NCBI RefSeq assembly: GCF_965139615.1
Contig: NZ_CBCSIQ010000028.1
Span: 1-54,922 of the forward strand
From: Kerstersia similis
GTDB taxonomy: Bacteria; Pseudomonadota; Gammaproteobacteria; Burkholderiales; Burkholderiaceae_B
Length of the DNA: 54,922 nucleotides
Direction: 5' to 3'
Part shown: positions 48,577 through 54,922 of the stretch, piece by piece
Position numbering within the stretch: the first letter of the stretch is position 1
How the letters are laid out: every line of letters begins with the position of its first letter
The notes under the pieces: generated by a model
The model's database searches: none
What the model saw: the letters and a program-made list of their open reading frames with translations, nothing else
Told to the model about the DNA's origin: nothing
Program-made: the position numbers and the translations under genes

Positions 48577-51474
48577 ATGACCGATTCTTCCACTCCCGAC
48601 ACTGCTTCCCAAAACGAACTGCCCAAGAGTTTCGAACCCGCTGACATCGAAGCCCGCTGGTATGACACCTGGAGCCGCCTGGATCTCTTCCGTTCCGGCC
48701 AGCATGTCCACGGCCCGCAAGCGACCGGCAAACCTTACGTGATCCACTTCCCGCCGCCCAACGTCACGGGCACGCTGCACATGGGGCACGCCTTCAACCA
48801 GACCATCATGGATGGCCTGGTGCGCTACCATCGCATGCGCGGCTATGACACTGCTTTCATCCCTGGCACCGATCACGCCGGCATTGCCACGCAGATCGTC
48901 GTGGAGCGCCAGCTGGACGCCCAGAAAGTGTCGCGTCATGACCTGGGCCGCGAAAAATTCCTGGAAAAAGTCTGGGAATGGAAGCACCAATCCGGCACGA
49001 CCATTACCAATCAGGTGCGCCGCCTGGGCGCCTCGGCCGATTGGGAGCGCGAGTACTTCACCATGGACGAGCAGATGTCCAAGGGCGTGCTGGAAACCTT
49101 TGTGCGCCTGTATCGCGAAGGCCTGATCTACCGCGGCAAACGCCTGGTGAACTGGGATCCCAAGCTGCTGACCGCAGTTTCCGACCTGGAAGTGGTTTCC
49201 GAGGAAACCGATGGCCACCTGTGGCACATACTCTACCCCTTTGCCGATGGCCCGCAAACCATCACTGACAAAGAGGGCAACAGCGTGACGCTGACCGGCC
49301 TGACCGTCGCCACGACGCGCCCGGAAACCATGCTGGGCGACAACGCCGTGGCCGTCCACCCGGAAGACGAACGCTACCGCCATCTGGTCGGCAAAATGCT
49401 GAATCTACCGCTGACCGGACGCCAGATTCCCATCATCGCGGACGATTTCGTCGATCGCGAGTTCGGCACCGGCTGCGTGAAGATCACCGGCGCGCATGAC
49501 TTCAACGACTACGCCTGCGCCCAACGCCACGGCCTGCCGCTGATTTCCATCCTCACCCCCGACGCCCGCATCAACGACAACGCACCTGCTGCTTTCCGCA
49601 GCATGGATCGCTACGACGCCCGCGATGCCATCGTCAAGGCGCTGGAAACCGAAGGCCTGCTGGTTCGTATCGACAGCCACAAGATGATGCAGCCCAAGGG
49701 CGACCGTACCGGTGTGGTTCTGGAACCCATGCTGACCGACCAGTGGTTTGTCGCCATGAGCAAGCCTGCCGGCGCAGGCTCCAGCCACGAAGGCAAGAGC
49801 ATTACCGAAGTCGCGCTGGATGTGGTGCGCAACGGCGATATCAAATTCTTCCAGGACAACTGGACCAACACCTATTACCAGTGGCTGGAAAACATCCAGG
49901 ACTGGTGCATTTCCCGGCAACTGTGGTGGGGCCATCAGATTCCCGCCTGGTACGCTGAAGATGGCCAACTGTTCGTGGCGCACAGCGAAGAGGAAGCCTA
50001 CGCCCAGGCTCGCGCCGCCGGCGTGCAAGGCGAGCTGAAGCGCGACCAGGATGTTCTGGACACCTGGTTCTCTTCCGCCCTGGTGCCCTTCACTGCCTTC
50101 GGCTGGCCCGAAGACACGCCGGACATCCAGCGCTACCTGCCCTCCAGCGTGCTGGTCACCGGCTTCGACATCATTTTCTTCTGGGTGGCGCGCATGGTCA
50201 TCATGAGCACCCACCTGACCGGCAAGGTGCCCTTCAATGATGTCTATGTGCATGGCCTGATTCGCGATGCGGATGGCCAGAAGATGAGCAAGTCCAAGGG
50301 CAACACCTTGGATCCGGTCGATCTGATCGACGGCATCGACCTGGAAGGCCTGGTTCGGAAACGCACCTACGGTCTGATGAACCCCAAGCAGGCCGGCGAC
50401 ATCGAAAAGAAGACGCGCAAGCAATTCCCGGATGGCATTCCCGCCTACGGCGCTGACGCGCTGCGCTTCACCATGGCCGCTTATGCCACGCTGGGCCGCA
50501 ATATCAATTTCGACCTGAAACGCTGCGAAGGCTATCGCAACTTCTGCAACAAGCTGTGGAACGCCACGCGCTTCGTGCTGATGCAGACCGAAGGCCATCA
50601 GGTCGCACAAGCCGGAGCGCCCGCCAATCGCGCCGCGCTCAGCATTGCCGACCGCTGGATCCTGAGCCGCCTGCAAACCTTGGCTGCCGAAGTCGAAAAA
50701 GGCTATGCCGGCTATCGCTTCGACAATATTGCCAATGCCATCTACCAGTTCGCCTGGAACGAGTACTGCGACTGGTATCTGGAGCTCTCGAAAGTCCAGA
50801 TCCAGCAAGGCACGCCGGAGCAGGCCCAGGCCACCCGCGACACCCTGCTGCATGTGCTCGATAGCCTGCTGCGCATCACGCACCCCATCATGCCCTTCAT
50901 TACCGAAGAGCTGTGGCAGCGCGTATCCGTCGCCGCCGGCGTGCGCGCCGAGGGCGAAGAAACCAGCATCAGCATCCAGGCCCACCCGCTGGCCGACGAC
51001 ACCCTGCAGGATGCCGAGGCCGAAGCCGCCATCGAAGCGCTCAAGGCCCGTATCGAAGCCGTGCGCGCCCTGCGCGGCGAGATGAACCTGTCACCGGCAC
51101 AGCGCGTGCCACTGCTGGCAGAAGGCGACGCCGCCACGCTGGAGATCCAGCGCCCCTACCTGGCGTCGCTCGCCAAACTGAGCGGCGTTGAAATCGTCGC
51201 GGCCCTGCCCGATCTGGGCGCTCCCGTCCAGGTCGTAGGCGATGCGCGCCTGATGCTGCACGTGGAAATTGACGTCGCCGCAGAGAAAGCGCGTCTGGAA
51301 AAAGAGATCGCCCGCCTGGAAGGCGAAATCACCAAGGCGGAAAGCAAGCTTTCCAACGAGAACTTCGTCGCCCGCGCCCCGGCAGCCGTGGTGGAGCAGG
51401 AAAAACAGCGCGTCGCGCAATTCCGTGAAACCCTGGACAAAGTACGCGGCCAATACGAGCGCCTGCGCGGCTGA
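48577..51474 (+). CDS. valS: Valyl-tRNA synthetase
   Basis: A 965-residue class I synthetase. The HIGH motif is TLHMGHAF (PPPNVTGTLHMGH), the KMSKS motif is DGQKMSKSKGNT, an editing domain lies between (TTRPETMLGDNAVAVHPED), then the anticodon-binding helices and a C-terminal coiled coil (VAAEKARLEKEIARLEGEITKAESKLSN). It charges tRNA-Val and hydrolyses mischarged Thr-tRNA. The ATG at 48577 gives the usual length and N-terminus (LPKSFEPADIEARWY). The ribosome site is weak. It is followed 14 bp later by the flavoprotein gene. Confidence 0.97.
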   Translation: MTDSSTPDTASQNELPKSFEPADIEARWYDTWSRLDLFRSGQHVHGPQATGKPYVIHFPPPNVTGTLHMGHAFNQTIMDGLVRYHRMRGYDTAFIPGTDHAGIATQIVVERQLDAQKVSRHDLGREKFLEKVWEWKHQSGTTITNQVRRLGASADWEREYFTMDEQMSKGVLETFVRLYREGLIYRGKRLVNWDPKLLTAVSDLEVVSEETDGHLWHILYPFADGPQTITDKEGNSVTLTGLTVATTRPETMLGDNAVAVHPEDERYRHLVGKMLNLPLTGRQIPIIADDFVDREFGTGCVKITGAHDFNDYACAQRHGLPLISILTPDARINDNAPAAFRSMDRYDARDAIVKALETEGLLVRIDSHKMMQPKGDRTGVVLEPMLTDQWFVAMSKPAGAGSSHEGKSITEVALDVVRNGDIKFFQDNWTNTYYQWLENIQDWCISRQLWWGHQIPAWYAEDGQLFVAHSEEEAYAQARAAGVQGELKRDQDVLDTWFSSALVPFTAFGWPEDTPDIQRYLPSSVLVTGFDIIFFWVARMVIMSTHLTGKVPFNDVYVHGLIRDADGQKMSKSKGNTLDPVDLIDGIDLEGLVRKRTYGLMNPKQAGDIEKKTRKQFPDGIPAYGADALRFTMAAYATLGRNINFDLKRCEGYRNFCNKLWNATRFVLMQTEGHQVAQAGAPANRAALSIADRWILSRLQTLAAEVEKGYAGYRFDNIANAIYQFAWNEYCDWYLELSKVQIQQGTPEQAQATRDTLLHVLDSLLRITHPIMPFITEELWQRVSVAAGVRAEGEETSISIQAHPLADDTLQDAEAEAAIEALKARIEAVRALRGEMNLSPAQRVPLLAEGDAATLEIQRPYLASLAKLSGVEIVAALPDLGAPVQVVGDARLMLHVEIDVAAEKARLEKEIARLEGEITKAESKLSNENFVARAPAAVVEQEKQRVAQFRETLDKVRGQYERLRG

Positions 51475-51488
51475 AGGACAAGAACCGC

Positions 51489-52733
51489 ATGAACACCCCG
51501 GCAAACGAAACCATCCTCATCATCGGCGGCGGCCATGCTGCCGCGCAACTGTGCGCCAGCCTGTCCCAGGCCGGCCTGGGCGATCGCACCATTCTTGTCT
51601 GCGAAGAAGCCCTGCTGCCCTACCATCGCCCACCGCTCTCGAAAGCCTTTCTCAAGGCCCCCGAAGAGCAGCCCATGCCTCATCGGCCGCAAGACTGGTA
51701 CGAACAGGCTGGCATCCAGGTCATCACAGGCGACGGCGTGGCCGCCATTGACCGCGACCAAAAGCGCGTACGCCTGCAAAGCGGACGGGAGCTGGCCTGG
51801 AACCGCCTGGTACTGGCAACCGGCACCCGAGCCCGCACCTTGCCTGAGCTGGATGCATCGCTGAGCAACGTCGCCAGCCTGCGCCATGCCGCAGATGCCG
51901 AACGCCTGCGCGCCCTGCTGGCGGACGCGCAACGGGTCGTGATCCTGGGCGGCGGCTTCATCGGCCTGGAAATTGCCGCCACCGCACACGCCCAAGGCAA
52001 GCAAGTGACCGTGCTGGAAGCGGCACCGCGCCTGATGGGGCGCGCCGCATCGGCCGAATTGTCTGAGCATGTCCTGCACAGCCATCGCACCAATGGCCTG
52101 GATATCCGCACCGGCATCAGTGCCAGCGACTTTGAAATTCAACAAGGCAAAGTGACGTCCCTGAAAGCCGGCGATGAACGTCTGGCGCTGGATGTCCTGG
52201 TGCTCGGCATTGGCGCCGTGCCCGAAACCACACTGGCTGAGGCCGCCGGCCTGGCCTGCCATGACGGCATCATCGTGGATGCCCACATGCGCACCAGCGA
52301 CGCGGACATTCTTGCCATTGGCGACTGCACACGTTTTGATGAACCCTACACCGGCCGCAACCTGCGCCTGGAATCGGTTCAGAACGCCAACGACCAGGCC
52401 AAGACTGCCTGCGCCACGCTGGGCGGCACGCCTGCGGCGCACAAAGCGCTGCCCTGGTTCTGGTCTGAACAGGGCAGCCTGCGCCTGCAGATGGCCGGCC
52501 TGCCGCCTGCCCCCGGCACCGAAGGCCAATTGATTGTTCGACGCCAGGGCGCCAAGCCCGAGTCTTTCTCGCTATTTCACTATGTGAACGGCCAACTGGT
52601 TTGTGTCGAATCGGTCAACGCACCGCTGGATCATGTCACCAGCCGCAAGCTGCTTGAGCTGGGCATCAGCCCCGCGCCAGAAGCCGTGGTGGATGCCCGC
52701 ATTGCCCTGAAATCCTTCGTGCCCGCGGCCTGA
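51489..52733 (+). CDS. FAD/NAD(P)-binding oxidoreductase, ferredoxin/rubredoxin reductase type
   Basis: A 414-residue flavoprotein. The FAD-binding GGGHAAAQLC (residues 13-22), the PYHRPPLSKAFL segment, the NAD-binding VVILGGGFIGLEIAATAHAQG, and the second FAD motif ILAIGDCTRFDEPYTGRNLRLESVQNANDQAKTAC identify the rhodocoxin/putidaredoxin reductase-like family. The C-terminal reductase domain is present. It likely passes electrons from NAD(P)H to a small ferredoxin or rubredoxin, but no partner gene is nearby. Start 14 bp after valS, with a GAAGGA ribosome site. Confidence 0.87.
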   Translation: MNTPANETILIIGGGHAAAQLCASLSQAGLGDRTILVCEEALLPYHRPPLSKAFLKAPEEQPMPHRPQDWYEQAGIQVITGDGVAAIDRDQKRVRLQSGRELAWNRLVLATGTRARTLPELDASLSNVASLRHAADAERLRALLADAQRVVILGGGFIGLEIAATAHAQGKQVTVLEAAPRLMGRAASAELSEHVLHSHRTNGLDIRTGISASDFEIQQGKVTSLKAGDERLALDVLVLGIGAVPETTLAEAAGLACHDGIIVDAHMRTSDADILAIGDCTRFDEPYTGRNLRLESVQNANDQAKTACATLGGTPAAHKALPWFWSEQGSLRLQMAGLPPAPGTEGQLIVRRQGAKPESFSLFHYVNGQLVCVESVNAPLDHVTSRKLLELGISPAPEAVVDARIALKSFVPAA

Positions 52734-52870
52734 CCGTCCCGCCAGCCGCAGAGGCCTGCCATTGCCGTCGGGAATTCACTTTCCGGCGGCATTTTTTCGG
52801 GCTGCCACTGCCGGCATCGGCCCGGCTGCCGTCACACCACCCTGCCTTTTCGTTTCCGAGACAAGACACC

Positions 52871-53224
52871 ATGAACCCCAGTTTCCAATCCCTGCAACTG
52901 AAATCCGATCTCGGCTTCATGGAAGTCATCGGGCACGTCGTGATCTGGGTCTTGCTGGCCCTCGTCACCTTGGGGCTGGCCCTATTCGTCTTTCCGTACT
53001 ACATGCAGAAATACATCATCAGCAGAACGTATGCCTATGACGCACAGGGCGCACGCGTCGGCCGCCTGGTCTGCACCATAGACCTGGCCAGCATTATCGG
53101 AAACATCATTCTCTGGGCCATCATCAGCATTCTTACGCTGGGCATCGGCTATATCGTATTCAACTATAAAATCTCAGCGCACTGCATGAGCCATACCAAG
53201 ATCGTCGGCGTCAACGAGCCATAA
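52871..53224 (+). CDS. Small two-helix membrane protein (DUF6693-like)
   Basis: A 117-residue protein with two similar halves, each a short polar start then a membrane segment: FMEVIGHVVIWVLLALVTLGLALFVFPYYMQKYIISRT and LASIIGNIILWAIISILTLGIGYIVFNYKISAHCM. The duplicated I-G-x-x-I-x-W...TLGLxxxxF pattern fits proteins annotated as DUF6693, from memory and unconfirmed. Function unknown. The ATG at 52871 is the only clear start. It is convergent with the large membrane protein gene, 25 bp apart. Confidence 0.7.
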   Translation: MNPSFQSLQLKSDLGFMEVIGHVVIWVLLALVTLGLALFVFPYYMQKYIISRTYAYDAQGARVGRLVCTIDLASIIGNIILWAIISILTLGIGYIVFNYKISAHCMSHTKIVGVNEP

Positions 53225-53249
53225 GGCTGCGCCTGCGCCTCACCGGGCT

Positions 53250-54914
53250 TCAATGCAACAGGAACGTGCCGCTGGCTGGACTCTCCGAGCCATCTGCCTG
53301 GATAAGGGTATAGCCAAGCTCGGCAATATCGCCTTGTGATACAGGAACACGCCCCCCCATCATCACCCCATCTGGGATACGCACTGGCACCCAGGGCAGC
53401 AGTCGGCTTTCCTGGCGGCCATCTCGCAAAGTCATCACTACGCGCAACTGGGCAATATCCTCCGGCATGCGTCCAGATAGCGGCCCGCCCAGGACCAACG
53501 TCGTACTGCCGAGAAGATTGCTGCGTCCCAAATACAGTGCATCGAACACCCCATCACCTGATGCCGTGCCCGGCTGCGTGTCATACCGGACACCATCCAG
53601 CAGAACGGAATAGTCATAATCCAGTGGCACAACCTGGATGTCCTGCATGCCGTAATACTCTCCCATAGCCAGGTCATTGTGATAGGAGTCCACGGCATCA
53701 CCCTTGCGCAACGAAGGGGGATAAAAAAAAGCGGGAATGACCGTGCTTTCCTGCCCTGCCGCCACTGCCTGCCTGACCAGCGCCTGACGCACCTGTTCCT
53801 GCAGCGCCACACGCTGATACGAAAAAATCATGGCTACATACATCAATAATGCCGCCAGCAAGGCGGCAACGATGAACGCCCCGCGCCAACGCAGAAAGCG
53901 GCCACTTGGGCCATCCAGCAAAGGCGTATATGCAAAAGCCACCGCTATCAGCATCAAAAAGACCGGCCCGCCCAGTGCACGGCTAGGAAAAGTGGGGGAC
54001 ATCACCATGGAATACGCACTGGCCAATGCACACACGATCACGCCCACCGCTACCCTGCGGCACACCTTCGCGTTCGCGGCACGGCGCCCCAGAATCAGCA
54101 GCATGGCCGCCACTCCCCAAAATGGTAGCAACTTGGCCACCGACTTGGGAAATCCCCCTGAAAAAGTGAAACGCAGCACTCGCTCGAAAAACCGGGTCTG
54201 ATAGAACTCGGCAAAGGCCGGTTGTGCCGCACGTGCCACGTTCCCCGGGCTCAGCAACAGCACACCGAACCCCAGCAGGACAGGAATCAGCAACAGCCAC
54301 ACAGCCCTATCCTTGCGTTGCCAGTGCAAATACAGCGCCCCTGCCAAGGTCGCAGCCACCATCACCCAGCCGGTATTCTCGTTGGAACAACCTGCCAGCA
54401 CGCCAGTCAGTACCAGCGGCACAAAATAGCGCCACTTCTGCTGCGGCCGGTTGCAATAAAGGCTGAACAGGAAAAGATAGAGAATGGCGAAAAAGACGGG
54501 GAACAGATAATTGGCTGCCCCGACGGTCCAGAGCACGGTTTCGCCCAGGATAAGATTGCCCGCCAGATACAGCGCCAGCAAAAAGACCAACAGTTCGGTT
54601 TTAGGCGGTGTTCCCAGCCAGACCGCCGGTATCCGCGCAATCATGGCAATGGCAGCAACCGTCGCAAAGGCTTTCAGCGCCGCCGTCACCCACGGACTAT
54701 CCACATACAAAATCAGCGCGCTGATATAGTCGGCCAGGAAGCGGCCACTCCAATGCGTATAGTGTGTGACATGATTCGCCCACGCCAGCCCCATGTTGGC
54801 GTAGCTGAAATCGTCCGAATGCATCGGCGCCAGCCAGGCCAAATAAAACACCATACAAAAAGCGACAGCAAACACTGCCGCCGAGCCCCGCCCCGCTTTC
54901 ATGCCCATTTCCAT
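53250..54914 (-). CDS. Large multi-pass membrane protein (DUF6056/GtrS-like glycosyltransferase?)
   Basis: A 554-residue protein (554 if the ATG at 54914 is used; ATGs at 54908 and 54902 are close alternatives, and the window ends 8 bp upstream). It has ten or more membrane helices and, after the first helix, the motif LAPMHSDDFSYANMGLAW, then THWSGRFLADYIS and LWTVGAANYLFPV. The periplasmic-facing SDD and W-(S/T)-GR motifs are typical of the DUF6056 group, thought to be lipid-linked-sugar glycosyltransferases. The soluble C-terminal ~150 residues look like a beta-rich domain. Function is inferred only from this pattern. Confidence 0.7.
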   Translation of the reverse strand: MEMGMKAGRGSAAVFAVAFCMVFYLAWLAPMHSDDFSYANMGLAWANHVTHYTHWSGRFLADYISALILYVDSPWVTAALKAFATVAAIAMIARIPAVWLGTPPKTELLVFLLALYLAGNLILGETVLWTVGAANYLFPVFFAILYLFLFSLYCNRPQQKWRYFVPLVLTGVLAGCSNENTGWVMVAATLAGALYLHWQRKDRAVWLLLIPVLLGFGVLLLSPGNVARAAQPAFAEFYQTRFFERVLRFTFSGGFPKSVAKLLPFWGVAAMLLILGRRAANAKVCRRVAVGVIVCALASAYSMVMSPTFPSRALGGPVFLMLIAVAFAYTPLLDGPSGRFLRWRGAFIVAALLAALLMYVAMIFSYQRVALQEQVRQALVRQAVAAGQESTVIPAFFYPPSLRKGDAVDSYHNDLAMGEYYGMQDIQVVPLDYDYSVLLDGVRYDTQPGTASGDGVFDALYLGRSNLLGSTTLVLGGPLSGRMPEDIAQLRVVMTLRDGRQESRLLPWVPVRIPDGVMMGGRVPVSQGDIAELGYTLIQADGSESPASGTFLLH

Positions 54915-54922
54915 GACCTGCC

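Overview
This 54.9-kb window is chromosomal DNA from a betaproteobacterium, most probably Burkholderiales/Alcaligenaceae (Bordetella, Achromobacter and Pusillimonas relatives). The evidence is the housekeeping order ndk-rlmN-rodZ-like-ispG-hisS-yfgM-like-bamB-der-hisC-hfq-hflX-hflK-hflC, a DUF4148 periplasmic protein, a fkpB-ispH pair divergent from radC, and evenly high GC. I see no rRNA operon, CRISPR array, insertion sequence, phage gene or plasmid origin. There is one tRNA gene, tRNA-Lys(CUU).

1-14.4 kb is a catabolic island. On the minus strand a crotonase, a feruloyl-CoA-synthase-type acid:CoA ligase, a short-chain 3-hydroxyacyl-CoA dehydrogenase and the start of ETF:ubiquinone oxidoreductase are read leftwards from about 3.85 kb. 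Divergently, a thiolase, a family-I CoA transferase, a branched-chain-type (HAAT) ABC importer (binding protein, permease, a fused permease-ATPase, second ATPase), an acyl-CoA dehydrogenase and a MarR regulator are read rightwards. Together they supply uptake, CoA activation, every beta-oxidation step, electron delivery to quinone and a regulator. The substrate cannot be read from sequence; an aromatic or phenylpropanoid-like acid is the best guess. A near-identical 17-bp motif lies upstream of both the thiolase and the binding-protein gene.

14.4-28.4 kb is a mixed region. It holds a 2-oxoglutarate/Fe(II) oxygenase, tRNA-Lys with consensus promoter and terminator, a small unknown protein, a DUF1838 protein, an unknown membrane protein, a secreted PIG-L deacetylase fused to a lectin-like beta-propeller, a YpfJ zinc peptidase, a divergent HxlR/NAD(P)-binding pair around a palindromic operator candidate, cycA, a SYLF lipoprotein, a DUF4148 protein, ispH-fkpB and radC.

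28.6-34.6 kb is a tightly overlapping Mrp-type Na+(K+)/H+ antiporter operon (mrpA-B fusion, C, D, E, F, G) with a hairpin-rich leader. 35.2-48.1 kb is the conserved housekeeping block, all on the minus strand: membrane protease modulators HflKC, ribosome-rescue GTPase HflX, Hfq, histidine biosynthesis, ribosome assembly (Der), outer-membrane assembly (BamB), HisRS, isoprenoid synthesis (IspG; IspH lies at 26-27 kb), a RodZ-like protein, RlmN and Ndk. 48.5-54.9 kb holds valS, a ferredoxin-reductase-like flavoprotein, a small membrane protein and a large DUF6056-like membrane protein at the right edge.
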